DNA of 64,000 nucleotides from contig JAWZYV010012283.1 of assembly GCA_038373885.1 (NCBI GenBank), forward strand, positions 124,001 through 188,000, given 5' to 3'. Within the stretch, counting starts at the first letter, position 1. Every line of letters starts with the position of its first letter. The stretch comes from Cheiracanthium punctorium. Lineage: Eukaryota > Arthropoda > Arachnida > Araneae > Cheiracanthiidae. A model generated the notes under the pieces. That model saw nothing but the letters and a program-made list of their open reading frames with translations. It did not search any database and was not told where the DNA came from. This document shows positions 9,461-22,100 of the stretch, piece by piece. Made by a program: the position numbers and the translations under genes.

Positions 9461-11344
9461 CGACGAGGCTTTTCTTTAAAACAGTTAAGGCTATATATAT
9501 AATTGGGCGAAGTCCTCATCTTCATCCAATAGTGCAAAGATTTAGATATATTTGTGCAAAATGGAATTACTTTCTTGGCGACGCGATAATTTCTGATTTT
9601 TCTGTCAAACTGATTTAACATTTAAAAAAAAAAGGAATTCTCACACGATAAGCTGTATTAAAACTTAAACGGTGTAAAATTATATTTTTCTATGTGAGAC
9701 ATAAAGTTACAAAATTTCCTGATATTATTAGATATTTCATACGTGGTTGAAATGTTCTGCTCAGTGAGAACGAGCAGGAAGAAACTACAACTATAGAGAA
9801 AAATAATTTCGATTATTTACTAATTGTGATATGCAATGTACTGCTAGTGTATTAAAAAATACCCCCGAATGTTTATTCCCGAGAAAATGGCATTTACTTA
9901 CTGAGAAAATCTGCAAGTTTCCCAAGCATTCATAAACTTGCAGGTTTTGACCTTTTGGATGCCATTTTGTGTTTAACTGTGCCGTTACAAACCATCAGTA
10001 AATGTCAAATCCATTAACAAACGGAATTTTTTTGTATATTCTTGTTGAAAGTCTCTCTTATGATCACTCAATGCATATTTAAATTCAAAAACGCGTAAAT
10101 ATTGCTCAAAATTTAATTAAAAAGCAAACTGGCAACTAATAAGCTATAAATATTCAATTTTTAGCAACTCGTTTCTGTTAGCTAACTGCTATTATCCCTC
10201 CTTTTCAAACGTTAGTTCAACAATGCACCGTCATTTCGTACTGCCGACTCCAGAGAATAATTAGAAAACGATACAAACCTCCACAATCGAAAAAACGATC
10301 AAATGTTTTTTATTTCTTGCTGGATTCAATATGCTGCAATGAATGAACCGTAAGAAAGTGAAAATACAATCAATGTGAGGAAAGACTGGTCAATGTCAAA
10401 GCATGTTCCGCTTTTTCACAGTTCAAGCGATCGGTATACGGAGAAGAGTGGCTCAGTGCCATTGATAATCGATATAATTGAGAAGCGTGCGAAACGCAAA
10501 GGCATTTTCCTTCAAAAGTTGAAGTAAACAGTTTGCGTGTATTTTTAATGGATCTTTCATTAAGAGAATAGTACTTCTCCCTGATAGGAAATAAAGCCGT
10601 TTTTAGCAAAGTAAGGTTTGTAATATTTATTATTTAAACAATGCCAACTCTTTTAAAGGACACTTTTTACTTAAGGGTTAGTTTTACAAGTCTTAGTCCA
10701 TTTGAGAGAGTAATTTACTTTTCTTTCAACTGGAGAAATTTCTATTTAAAAAACTGAAAACACGATTTCGTGAGTGACCTTCATCTTTTTTTTTTTGTAA
10801 TGCAATTATTTTTTCTTGTTGCAATCAGTTTCAGTAGACTTAAAATGAAACTTAAGTGGCGATGGTTTGCACTCCGAACTCACATTTTTAATTAAAGCTA
10901 AATAATTCTGCCCAGATGGAGTTTCTGAATATTTCTTTTCTGTCTCGGCTTCAGATAAACGCAATAAAGTTGGAATATTGGTTTGCATTTTTAAATTATT
11001 GGTCTCGAATTATAAATGTTATAGATGGAAGGTCATTTTTAAATTCCCTTCGTTACAATGTTCTCTCACATAGGAATACAAACCAGTAGAACATTTTCTT
11101 CGTAATCCAGTTAAATTATCTGTTTATTTTCTGTGTACACTCCTTCCCTCTCCCACCTTGGGGGGGGGGAGGGCGTTTTTTGTAAATATTTTTTTAGGGG
11201 GTGGGGGATCAACGTGAATTGTAGACCCTGAATCTACCGACATGCGGTGTCGACCCCATAAGCCACCTCTACCTCCATTCTGTAGCATGTTCAAGACACC
11301 CTTTATATTTCCATATCGACCAGAACCATTTCACGCCGAATGGT
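9461..11344. other. Noncoding or unassigned, weak minus-strand exon signals
   Basis: Mostly AT-rich. On the minus strand two stretches look faintly exon-like: 10889-10988 (begins MQTNIPTLLRLSEAET, followed by a GTGAGT donor) and 10453-10580 (preceded by a TTTCCTATCAG acceptor). Their reading phases do not agree, so I do not call a gene. A G-rich run lies near 11161-11210. Confidence 0.35.
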
Positions 11345-12023
11345 TGCTAGCTCCTTGCATTCATGGCGTCCGTTAAGAAGACTGCCATTGTCCCCACATC
11401 ACTGACGGCAACGTCCGCAATGGTACCGGGTTAGAGCGTTGTGGACTTCGGAATAGCACAAGTTCGTGTTCTCAGATGAGTCACGGTTCTCTGTTTTACC
11501 AGTGATAGCTTCCGTGTAAGAGTGTGGCATCGACGTGGAGATAGGTGGAACGGTTCACTGCGCGACAAAGCGACATCAGGATTTTGGGGCGCAACTGCGG
11601 ACGATTCCAGATTCATACGACCTCTAGTTCGTATTCAGGGCACTATGGCGGTTCAACGATATGTAGATAATGTGTTGCGGCTGATGACATTCCCCTACCT
11701 TCAGGGGCTGCTCAATGCCCTTTACCGGTAGGCTAACGCTCGACTGCACGCTGCTCGCATCAGCCAACGGGCTCTGCAAGTTGTATAGATGCTTTCCTGG
11801 CCACCGTTCTCTCCTGTTTGTTACCAATTGAATAAATTTGGGATGTGATTGGACGCCATTTGCAAACACTCTTTCCCTCGCCGCCATTTCAGCGTTCCGA
11901 AGACAAACTGCGAGGCAAATAGTTGACAGGGAATGGAGAGCCATTCGTCAGGACGCCATCCGTACTCTCATGGACTCTGTACCTATACCTATCGCTACCA
12001 ACGGTGGTTCTACAACCTACTGA
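11345..12023 (+). pseudogene. Tc1-like transposase relic
   Basis: Fragments of a Tc1-family transposase follow in order: RRLPLSPHH (about 11375), FVFSDESRF with the first catalytic aspartate (about 11465), CFTSDSFRVRVWHRRGDRWN (about 11492-11552, other frame), GFWGATADDSRF (11576), LVRIQGTMAVQRYVDNVLR (about 11620-11680) and LPYLQ-type text. Then come degraded NARLHAARIS and MLSWPPFSPV, the latter corresponding to the last catalytic motif (normally WPPYSPDLSPIEHVWD). The tail VDREWRAIRQDAIRTLMDSV (11919-11980) ends in GGSTTY and a stop at 12021-12023. Several frameshifts and stops are present, and the N-terminal paired-like DNA-binding region is missing. The gene is dead. Confidence 0.85.
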
Positions 12024-12085
12024 ACCGACGCGGTTCTCGCACTGTACTATAAATAGCATTTCGAAATAAAGATCACTTACGACCA

Positions 12086-12705
12086 TATTCACCATCTACC
12101 TCGACAGCCGGTTTACAGCAAACTCTTGGACGAACGCTTAAATGGTATTCATTTGCTATTCAAATGGTACCGGGTGTTCCAAAAATGACCGGTATATTTG
12201 AAAAATCGATAAAAACTAAACGGGCAGCGATAGAAATAAACGGTTTGTTGCAATATGGTTGGAACAACAGTAAATTTTCAGGCAGACATACACAAAATTA
12301 GTTACAATTTTAAACAACAGATGGCGATGCAGGCGATTTCTGTGAGTTCGCCATTCTGTGACTTGCGCCATTTCACAGCAAGCTTCCAATCTGCGAACAG
12401 CACACGCTTACAGCAGAAAGACGACTTACAGAATGGCAAACTCACAGACTGCGTTTTCTTCTATATCTTTCAAATCGCCTGCAGCGCCATCTGTTGTTAG
12501 AAATTGTAACTAATTTTGAGTTTGTCTGCCTGAAAATTTACTGTTGTTCCAACCATATTGCAACAAACGGTTTATTTCTATCGCTGCCCGTTTAGTTTTT
12601 ATCGATTTTTCAAATGTACCGGTCATTTTTGGAACACCCGGTATATCATTTGAGCATTCGACCGAGAGTTTGCTGTAAACGTGGTCAAACTTGGTGAATA
12701 TAGGC
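12086..12705. mobile_element. Fold-back element sharing Tc1 3' end
   Basis: The segment folds onto itself almost completely. Landmarks in both arms are 'tttacagcaaactct' (12111, inverse near 12668-12682), CCGGGTGTTCCAAAAATGAC (12170, inverse to 12641), 'cgggcagcgatagaaataaa', 'tggttggaacaacagtaaat', 'caacagatggcg' and 'gccattctgt'. Only about 60-100 bp in the middle is unpaired. The outermost part of the left arm is continuous with the 3' flank of the Tc1 relic, and the right arm repeats that flank in inverse. No coding capacity. Confidence 0.8.
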
Positions 12706-15176
12706 ATTATTGTTCGCTGCTATCTCTCCGTTTGCCGAGTTTCATAACTTTCTAGCCACCCCATCTGTGTGTTGTACTTTCAATGTCGCGTAGTGTATAC
12801 AGTATCTGTAACATATTCTGCTTCCAGAAAACAGAGCATTTACGAGAAAAAAAAATGACTAATCTATAAATTCCAACAATCCAATACTAAAAAGTTTATT
12901 TAAATTCTTTTTTATGATTATTAATTAGCAATATTTATTCTCTAACTATTTAATGAGGGCTAAATCAAGCTCCTGGAATACAATTCAAGATAATTAAATG
13001 CTCCGTCCTCCTCCTCTTTCAGAAAAGATTTTCATAATTTCCACCCTAAAGTTTTAGGGCCAGTCCGCCCCTGGTACTAAGTCAAGATGCTTTAACCAAC
13101 GAGACAATAGCTTAACTGGGTCATTCCGCCACCGGTGCCAATAACTCTAATACGACTGAAACGAGAGATGCACAGGGAGAACATGGTGATAGCATTGCCA
13201 TTTGGTATCTTGACTGGATAACAGAATATTTGGCTGGTTATCCCCTTCGGGACAATGGCGTAACTAAGATGAGGGATCTTTCCAGGGAAGCATTTCTTGG
13301 GAGGCATCTCAAAAACTTTGTTTTGAAGGGACGCTGTTAAAATCCTTCACCAAGTGTGCCAGATTTACTCCGGCCGGTGCTAGTTGCGGTACTGCTTTTC
13401 AGAACGGACTCTCGTTTCTCATAGCAGAGGAGCGATGCTTTTTTTGCATGGGATTCATCAGTTCGGATTGATTTTACTCATCTTGCACATTGAGCAGCGT
13501 ATATATCAACATGGACGCATTCTGTTGCCTTTCTGGCTGTACTGGTGGATGCAACGTAAAGAGAAACAATACGAACATGAAAGAAACAGCAACACAACGC
13601 AAGCGGCGTCTTGCATGGGCTCGAGAGAAACACCAAGAACAAATAATTTTTAGACTAAAAATAATTAAATAAATGTAAGATAAAAAAGTTTTAAAACTCA
13701 ATGTTTTTAAACTCAAAAGTTTTTTAACTCAAGCTCTTTATTCAACTATGGACTAAAAAGGTATAAAATAATTTTTGAGAATATTTTTTGAGCTCAAAGA
13801 CTTATTGCAACACACAAATCCACTTTAGCAGATCAATCATCGGCGGAGGTACTAAGGAAATTACTTAATTTTACCTTTTTCGAAAAATATTAGGGTCAGA
13901 TGGGGGAATGCATTGTGTTTCTGGGGCAAGTAATGGTCACTCACTTTATAACATTATTATTATTATTTACAAAACAGCTAAATTATGCCAAGTCATACTT
14001 AAACATTCTATTTTCTTACATCAAGTTCAAAAACAATGTAACTGTAAAGCAAATATGAGAGAAAAAAATACGTTTTACACTGCTATAAAAACATCTTCAA
14101 AAAAGATTTTCCCCGAAACTCATGATTTTTTTAAAGATTCATGTCAGTGAAATATTTAAAAAAAAAAAACAATTTTGTTGGTGCTGCATATATATTTTTT
14201 CTTCGCGATTTTTATTTTTTAACCCATTTATGCCTAGTGTCCCTTTTTTTGGGACGGCATTTTCGCTATTAATTGAAAACATTATTTATTTTTTCTAACC
14301 TTTATTCATGAGTATTGAGCCTCAACTGTGCAAAATATTTTAACATGACGAAGTAGGATGTTGATATTTCGATTTTTATGCATAATGATTTTAAAAGAAA
14401 TCATCCCTTGTTCAAGAAGTTGACATCAGAAATTTATCTATTATTTCTGTTATCAGTAAAAATTGAAGAAAGTCGCAAAAATATCCAGGCACAAATGGGT
14501 TAAAAGTATGCTCATTTATACCCCAGTTTACTGGGGTAATTCTTGGTGAGTGATATTTTTTTATGTTTTAGGTGTTGTTTTTATTTACGTGTAAAAAATA
14601 TTAGTATTTAACTGTTTCACTTTACTATAAAATTATATTATACTTTAACTGGAAGATATAGACAGTCTCCCAAATGTTAAACGAGCTAATTTGGAACTGT
14701 TTAGTGATAAAGAATGATAATGAAAATAAGATTGCAGAGGCTATAATAAAAAAGTTGAAAAAAAGAATTCCTCCTTAGAAGATTCCGTGCTACAAGGAAT
14801 TCATACTGTACGTGAAGAGCAGAAATATTTTGCTGTGTAATATGATTAGAGGAGACTAAACGTTTCGGGTACAGTCCCCAATTTAAGAACTTTTTCAGTT
14901 TGTCCCCTAAATGTAAAACAACAATCGGAGACAAAATTTTAATTAAAACAGTTGTTTCTTCTCAATTTAAAAAGAAATAAATCATGTTTCCTTAATTTTA
15001 AGATTGTTAATAAGCAAATATGAGAGAAAAAAATAGAAGCTATTGAATAAATAGAAGCTATTTTGAGAAGAGCATTGAATTTATAAAATGTCCCCAATTT
15101 TTGTTTCAGAATTGGGGACACAACGCTGATTGGGGACACAACGCAAAAATAATCTTATTATTTAATTCTTTTCCGG
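12706..15176. other. Mostly AT-rich noncoding DNA
   Basis: No recognised gene. A more GC-rich block at about 13050-13660 may be a decayed repeat. Around 14870-15140 'gtccccaatt' and its inverse 'attggggac' recur several times, and 'ttggggacacaacgc' is tandemly doubled at 15112-15144, which hints at a small inverted-repeat element. A 'aatagaagctattgaat' doublet lies at about 15036-15062. Confidence 0.4.
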
Positions 15177-15405
15177 CTGACCAGCTTGTATAGTGGATAA
15201 AGCATCGTACTACGTTTTCGGGTTCAACTACCGACGATCGAGGTTCGATTCCCGACTGGAGGTGGATGTCATTGTGACCGTTCCTTCATAGGGGCAACGT
15301 TGGCCCACCTACTAGGTGCCCCCATAATAAAGTGTCCAACAACTCCGGCCTTAGCGGTGGCCAATGCCTACAAGGCATTGTTAACGCTCGCCATTTGAAA
15401 AAAAA
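15177..15405 (+). mobile_element. tRNA-derived SINE, family 1, most complete copy
   Basis: The head (CTGACCAGCTTGTATAGTGG) is followed by a perfect B-box GGTTCGATTCC (15243-15253). The body 'ccgttccttcataggggcaa' and 'cactaggtgcccccataata'-like text follows, and the segment ends in 'cgctcgccatttg' with an A-run. The same body recurs at 7045, 28945 and, inverse, 47345. It is a Pol III-type retroposon that would depend on a partner LINE for movement; none is visible here. Confidence 0.8.
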
Positions 15406-16926
15406 AATCTTAAATAGAACACATTAGATAAATAAAAAATCTGTTTGTGTTCTAAATAATGATAATTTAGAATGTTATTTACTTTTGATATGCATTACTA
15501 TAAAAAATGGTTGACCCATATTTACTCCATATCTGACCCATAATTGCCTAACTCAATAAAGTAAATAAAATTAATAATGATTGAATTTCAGGTAAAGTGA
15601 TTATTTGAATAATTTCTAAACTGTTAAGCTTACTTCATGCCAAATTAAATCATTTTGTCTTTCATACTTTAGAAAATATTAAGATATCGTTGTTTTTTGA
15701 CCCATAATTCCTCCATTTGATATTACTTCTTTTGATCTCATATCGAAGTAAGTTGTTAAGTGCTTCGAGCTTTTGAAAATTTAAAATTATTTTACGTGAA
15801 AAAGAATAAATTTAATGAACTAGACTCCGATGGTCAATCCGCTAAGGTGGATTTGTGTGTTGTAAACAGGTGTTTAAGCTTGGAAGTATCTCAAAAATTA
15901 TTTTATACCTTTTAGTCCATCTTCGAATAAAAAGCTTGATTTTGAAAGTTTATTAATCTTATATTTATTATACTGTATATCAAGTCTCGCTAGAACTGAT
16001 TAAGATAGCGTGAGTTTATTAAAAAATGGGAAGAAAAAAAGAAACTTGAATATGACCAAACTATATTATCTAAGAGCATGTCGGATATCTTAACTCTTTG
16101 TCATATTCGTGATTAACAAGAACTAGAATTTCATACACTGAAACAAATATTTCTAGCGAGACATTATTAACTACTAAATCTATAGCACGATATTTCTTTT
16201 TCATGAGAAAATGTTCGCATGCAAATAATTCGGGGTCATTTTCAAAATGAAATTTGTTCAATAAACTTCTTTGATTCTTCACGAAAATGTATGCTTTCAC
16301 TTTTGACTGAATAGTAATAATGCAAAATAATAAAACTACAGAAAACTGAGAAGGGTATTGATCACTATTTCAAACCTAGATATGTATAGGAAGACTGACT
16401 TAACATGCGACTGAAAAACAGTTGAAAATGTTCAATAAACTATATCGATTATTAAATATTATTTATTATTATTTTTCATATCCCAGAGAAAGCGATAGAG
16501 GTATACATCAAAGGACAAAATAACAAAATGTTCATTAGCGGTCTTTCATGCGTTAAAAATATCTGTCACAAGAAAATTTAATAAGGAAAACAGATTAATA
16601 GATTTTCACTTAAAATTAGGACAGTAACATTTAATAAATGACATTAAAATAAACAACCATTAATATGAGTGAAATAAATAAAAAATTACCTGCACGAAAC
16701 GACTTAAAAAATCACATCAATGTGATATTTAAAATAGTTATGACATGAACTGAAATGTTTTTGTGAAAATGAAGGGATATTTACAATAATAATAACGTTG
16801 TAGTTTCAAAATTTTAGACATAAACAATCAGCTTTAAGAAGTTACTTTTAATGAATTTCTTTCTTTGTGTAATGAGCTAGAACATTTATACAGGGTTGTT
16901 TCAAAATCATGTGACACAATATAGTG
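15406..16926. other. AT-rich, nothing recognised
   Basis: No coding frame of interest. 'tgacccata' phrases recur at about 15512-15545 and 15700. A T/A-rich block continues to a 'tacagggttgtttcaaaat' end-like phrase near 16890, which may be a decayed Tc1/mariner-type terminus. Confidence 0.4.
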
Positions 16927-17058
16927 CGTCGGTTCTCAACCGGTCCCTCACGAACTGACTAGCGGAAACAAAATACCAATACATAAAGAACGACTACTCC
17001 AGGGGCGCAAATTTGTTGCGGATTTTAGAAGCAGGGAAGAAAAGGTTGGGAACTACTG
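16927..17058. mobile_element. Small hAT-like MITE (132 bp)
   Basis: Ends CGTCGGTTCTCAACC and, in inverse, CAGTAGTTCCCAACC share the hAT-typical GTTCYCAACC core. The flanking 8 bp, ATATAGTG (16919-16926) and TTATAGTC (17059-17066), match at 6 of 8 positions, compatible with an old 8-bp target duplication. No coding capacity. Confidence 0.6.
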
Positions 17059-17118
17059 TTATAGTCGATTGATAAAATATTAAAAAAGAAAAGAATATAT
17101 TGAATCTTTTATTTCGAA

Positions 17119-17161
17119 AACCCATCAACTGACATTGAGAAAGCATTGCAGTTGATGGGTT
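17119..17161. repeat. 13-bp-stem hairpin
   Basis: AACCCATCAACTG pairs perfectly with CAGTTGATGGGTT around a 17-nt loop. It lies in AT-rich DNA with no neighbouring gene that would make it a terminator. Confidence 0.8.
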
Positions 17162-17474
17162 CCTATTCAATTTAAATAGGCCTGCATTGTGATTTTTATG
17201 CTTCAGAAACGTTTTTACTAAAAACGAAGACAAACCTGTGAAATTTGTAACATGGGTGGATAAACTCCGATGTAGAGAAAACCAGCTACAGACGTAATTT
17301 TTAGAATCGGAGTACTTCCAGAATTTTTCAGGATTCAAAATATCTGAAAAGACACGATTTCGTCGAAGGCTATGGGACTTTCAATCGAAACCTTCGTGAC
17401 TATTTAATTTTTTTAAAACTCTTTTTTATAATTTGTAAAAACCGAACAAACTCAATTTAGCTTTTTGAAATGAA

Positions 17475-17600
17475 CAGGGCCGTATCCAGAATTTTTCGCA
17501 AAAATACTTCATCATTATCATTTTGAAAACAAAAATTGAAATTTCGGAAAAATGCGTCCTTGGAAATGAATGGAACACACTGGAGTTTTGTCCGCTGTGC
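17475..17600 (+). repeat. Fragment of GGGCCGTAYCCAG dispersed repeat
   Basis: The start 'agggccgtatccagaatttt' and following 'aaaaattgaaatttcgg' match, in degraded form, the inverse of 54243-54415 and part of 63420-63590. It is a third copy of that family in this window. Confidence 0.5.
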
Positions 17601-18020
17601 TGTCTGTGCTGTTTAAGATGCTATCTCCCGTCTTTCAGGACATTTGGCATAATTATTGATTTTGTGCTCCTTGCATTACTCTACGTCGTTTACTGTTTTC
17701 GTGACCGAATCTCGAAATAATCTGGTGCCAAAAATCATTCCTTGTGGAATCAGGTATGACATTGCAGTTTATCACAGAGAGAAGGATTGTTGCACGTAGC
17801 CCATATACCACAGAAATTGAACATATTGAAACAATATGATACTTTTCCAATCAAAGTTATTATATAAAAGGTAAGGTGGTTCTATGCGAGGAGGTGCGAT
17901 GGAATATTAGGGGCACCCAGAAGTACTCTCGGTTCTTCGTATGCCAATTTTTCGTCTAGCCTAAACTACTGAAGCTAAATTTGGCATGTACGTGAGTGTT
18001 TCAAGATAGCTGCTACATTA

Positions 18021-18185
18021 GACAATATTTTCCAAAATTCGTAACCCATGGATAGTGAGAAGCCAAAACAATCTTTTCGCACATCCCACGCAATCTCAAA
18101 GAAAAAGAGATATCCATAAAATTCTTGCTGTAAAATACAACACTCACGAATACCTAAAAACTGATATCAGGACATTTGAATATCA
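18021..18185 (-). repeat. Dispersed repeat R1, inverse copy
   Basis: Read on the minus strand this segment gives 'tttttaggtattcgtgagtg', 'acagcaagaattttatggat' and 'acgaattttggaaaatattg'. These match 42683-42940 and 51382-51545 on the plus strand. The family is noncoding in all three copies. Confidence 0.65.
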
Positions 18186-18733
18186 TCTTCCAAAAAAGGT
18201 AGACATGAAAAAATAAGAAGGGTGGCCATCTTTCATTAAAGAAAAGAAACTACTTATAAAATTTTTGTTTTAAAATGTAATAAACATGAATACTATGTTT
18301 AGGCACAGCTTGCTTTGTAATAAAAACTTGTTGAAAATGCATTTGCTTGAAATTTACAGAAAAAAAAAACCGCGCGATTTACGGTCCCGGCCGCCTAATA
18401 TGGCCAGGGTTTTCACAGGTGTTAAGTTTTTTTTTTATTCCCCGCCACCTGCAACATGATTATTACAAGTGGTTGGCAGTTTGCAACCTCCAGTCAAGTT
18501 AAATCCATGTACGTTAAGTATTTATTATTTTTTCTCTGTGAAATGTGTGATTCAAGAAAATAACAAATAAAAATGAGATTATTTATTTAACGATGCTTAA
18601 ATACGAAAATTTTCGAACAGCATTTTGTGGATGAAATTATTACGACTTCCAATTATTTTGAGAACACGCTAAACAGTGTTTTGTTGAATTTAACAAAACA
18701 TGTTTGGTTAAGTAGTTTGGTAGCTTTGTTTTG
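18186..18733. other. AT-rich, nothing recognised
   Basis: Contains a short GC-richer patch at 18371-18415 (cgcgcgatttacggtcccgg) and T and A runs. No coding frame. Confidence 0.4.
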
Positions 18734-18815
18734 TTGATTTAACAAAAGTTTGTTTGATTCAATTAAATTGATTTAACAAAAGTTTGTTTGATTCAATCAA
18801 ATTGATTTAACAAAA
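18734..18815. repeat. 34-bp tandem repeat, about 2.4 copies
   Basis: The unit starts TTGATTTAACAAAAGTTTGT and continues 'ttgattcaattaaa'. Copies run 18734-18767 and 18768-18801, and a partial third follows. Related 'atttaacaaaa' phrases continue on both sides. Confidence 0.85.
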
Positions 18816-19799
18816 TGATTTTTAATTTAACAAAATATTTTCGTTAATACTCAGAACGAATGAAATTTGAAATGGCTCGACAGTCAATTTACGCATGCGT
18901 CAAGGACATGGGCAGGACAGTGAAACACAACAGCCAGACGTAGAGGAAAAGTACGGAAGAGCGGAGGATCAACACAAAAGATCCGAATACGTTTAAAAAT
19001 GGATAATATCAAATACAAATATAAACTGGGTTTTTCATAAGTTTGTTTGAAAATATCAGAGGTGAGCCTAATTAGTTAATCTAATTATAAAATTCAGATT
19101 TTTATTTTAGTGTTTTTATAAGTTTCCTACAGATTTAGCTTAAAGACACCCAATGTTCGTTAGTCTAAGTAAAGACAATCAGAATAACTTTTCAACAATG
19201 TAACGGGCAGCAAAATATATAAGTTTGTAAAAAATATTGGTTCGTAAAAATGTTAATACTATATGCATATGTTCGATGAAGATATTTTGGGAAAACAAAA
19301 TCTTAAATATAGACTAAGCTGGCAATACCGGTATTATGTATTCATGTACACTTATAAATATTTTGAAAATATTTTTGTACTTTAAATTTTAAAGCCGAAC
19401 ACACATTTTAAAAATCCACATAGTTTTTATGTAGCAAACAATTTAATTCGTATACCTCGCTGGAAAGAAAATCACTTATGGTTAGCACTATATTTTTTAT
19501 ATTCTTTCTGAGGGAAAATACATTCATTTTCCAAATGAAACACTCTGGCTGAAAAAATTCAATAATGAGGTGATTCTCAAAATTTGAGAACTATATACTA
19601 AAACGTGTCAGAGATAGGAAGATAATACATATGCTAACTTAAACCACTTTTCAATGGTTTAAGAAAGGTTTAAATGGTTTTTTTCACTGCCCTCGAAGGG
19701 AAAAAATCACGTTGAGCGATCGCATTTCAGGGGTCGTGCTGAAATCACAAAAGAAAATTATTTTTTCCACTCTAGCAATAAACGTATGCATTCAAAATC
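18816..19799. other. AT-rich, nothing recognised
   Basis: No gene or repeat family is recognised apart from scattered 'caatgaggtg'-type low-complexity text. Confidence 0.4.
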
Positions 19800-20107
19800 A
19801 TGTTTAGCCTCCCATCATCTTTGTTTAAAGATATATCTGAAACGTTTTATGATGAAAGGCTGAAATTTTGTTCATCTCCTCATCAGTGTATGGGGCACAT
19901 TTCACTTACTGGGAATTATTTATACTGGGGTTGTATACAAATTTTAAAAAGTGATTTTTTTTAATTAACGAGAAGAATTTTTTCTTAACATAGTCTTTTT
20001 TCCTATTTTATGTTGAGCATTTTTTTTTCGATTTACATTGACCACTTATCTCTAATGGATAAAGAATTAAAGCATGTGTCCATACCTTTTGGGACACCCT
20101 GTATATA
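19800..20107 (+). repeat. Dispersed repeat R2 with transposon-like end
   Basis: Shares 'tttaaagatatatctgaaac', 'atgaaaggctgaaatttt' and 'actggggttgtatacaaat' with 38588-38760 and 39800-39860. It ends in TTTGGGACACCCTGTATATA, which resembles the terminus of many Tc1/mariner-type elements with a TA site. No transposase frame is visible. Confidence 0.45.
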
Positions 20108-21977
20108 AAAATAAACTGGTAGTATCTCTTATACAAAAAATTAAAATTCAACTAATTTTATAAAATCTTTCTTAGAAAACATTTATTATTGCTTTTTTAA
20201 AACCTAGTAATGATTGCTTATTTTGTTACAATAAACTAGACACTTCTATACTTTGTTACTTCTATTTTGAGTGCTACAAAGTTCTATAAAAGACTTCTGA
20301 CTGTCTTTTAAAGACAAAAAGTACACTAGGAAAAAAAAAAAATTCTTCGACGATATTTTACCATAAATATGTAGAAACGTTCATTATCAATGCGTTTTCA
20401 GTTTTACTTCTGTAAAGCTGGTTGTTTTACCATTGAAAATTCATCATTTGCATGGATTTATATTACTTATGCATACTGAGACATTTTACGGGTGTTTCAT
20501 TTTGAACGCATAACAAATGCAAGCAAAATACATTGAAGATAATTAGTTTCCAACTGAGAGATGAATGCTTTCACATATTCGAATAATCAATGGCAGTTCG
20601 TTCAACTTTTTTAATCCATGGCAATTTTAAAGCAATGTTTACTTACTTATTTTTCCAATTTTACCTTTATTTTTGCAATATGTAAATATAATATTAATTG
20701 GGATACATTATTCTAGAAAGTACAACAGATATGCATCTATGTATGACGAAAAGTTTTTGCAAATACAGTTTGTTTTTATTTTATTTCCAGTGCGCTTATT
20801 ATTAACTAAGTAGAAAACCAAATGACTGGAGACTTGTAGATTAAATGAACTTCTTTGTTTTAAAAATTTTATTAATTTTTCTGAAGCTTTATAACTTTAT
20901 TTCACAAAGTTTTTACAATTGATGTATGAATAAATTGTCAACTACAAAGATAGGATCGTAAATTACCTTCAATAAAATCTTCGAATATTAAATGAAAGTG
21001 ATCAAAAATCTCAAAATACAATGAAAGGTGTCTGAAGAACAGGATTTAAGGAACATGCGTTTTTATGAAGTAAAATATGTATCTTTAGGGTTTCAATTAA
21101 GAAGGAAACAAACCAAAACGATTGGTGTACATTTTGCTCTGCGTACTGAAATGCTATGATTGTTTGTTCCGAGTAGACCCTAAAACTGGACCAATTATTC
21201 GTATCCAATGAATTGTTTACTTTTTTCAGTTTGCATTGATATGGTACTGTGTAAACAGACAGAACGGATTACACACAACGGTTTACAACAGTTAGTACTT
21301 AAAATTAGTTACAGTTACCGGTGGAGTATAGAAACTGACAAACATATGATCTAAGTAAATAAACTTTTTTTTAATAAACATTTAAAAAAAAATATGGATA
21401 AAAGGCGTAAAATAATTTTTGAGTGAATTTTCAAGTAGAACTGTCTCAAGCTTCAAGGGAATCTGTAACACTTGTTGCAACATGATGATCCATCCTAGAT
21501 CACCGAGCACAGCTAAAGGTACTTAGGCAGTTCATTAAATATTACTTTTTAAAATGTAAAATAATATATCTTTTTTAAAACCTTGAAGCACTTAATTACA
21601 TAATTGTATACGAGGCCAAAGAAAATGTTAATGTCTCAAGCTTTCTAAAATTAGGAATTATTTTACATTAAAAAAAGGAATTCTTAATGATTTTTTTTAT
21701 TACCTTCGCCGCCGTTGATCGGTGAACTCTGATGCATATGTATGTTGAATAAGAATTTGAGCGTGAAAATTCCTATAAAAATTCTTTAACACCTTTTAGT
21801 CCATTTTTAATAACAAACTTGATAAAAAAACTTCTTTTATATATTTATTTATATTTCTTTTTTGCCTGAAAACTGTTTAGCGAATAATGATGCCTTTGAT
21901 ACAATGAATATAAACACACATGCTCAATTATGCTGCAGTATACTTAGTGCCAAAGTTAACATTTAAAATGAGATGAG
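20108..21977. other. AT-rich, nothing recognised
   Basis: No coding frame, SINE or array. Two small homopolymer A runs lie near 20332 and 21386. Confidence 0.45.
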
Positions 21978-22073
21978 TATGACTTGTGTATAGGGATGGA
22001 CGCAAGACCATGCGAGGCGAGAAATAGCCCAGGTCTCGCATGGTCTTGCGTCTATCCCTATACACAAGTCATA
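21978..22073. repeat. 39-bp-arm inverted repeat
   Basis: The left arm (21978-22016), which includes TAGGGATGGACGCAAGACC, and the right arm (22035-22073) pair with one mismatch around an 18-nt loop. 'tagggatgg' also begins a similar phrase at 22577 (TAGGGATGGTTGCGAGACG), suggesting a transposon end with hAT-like TAGGGATG termini. Confidence 0.8.
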
Positions 22074-22100
22074 TCGTCTCACACTTTCACATCGAAGTAT

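Noticed and set aside
13092..13307. 71-codon minus-strand frame starting MPPKKCFPGKIPHL
   Set aside because: The GC-richer block is suggestive, but no family motif or splice support was found; it is more likely a decayed repeat.
17119..17161. Rho-independent-type terminator
   Set aside because: There is a hairpin but no adjacent gene or T-tract function, and the genome is eukaryotic.
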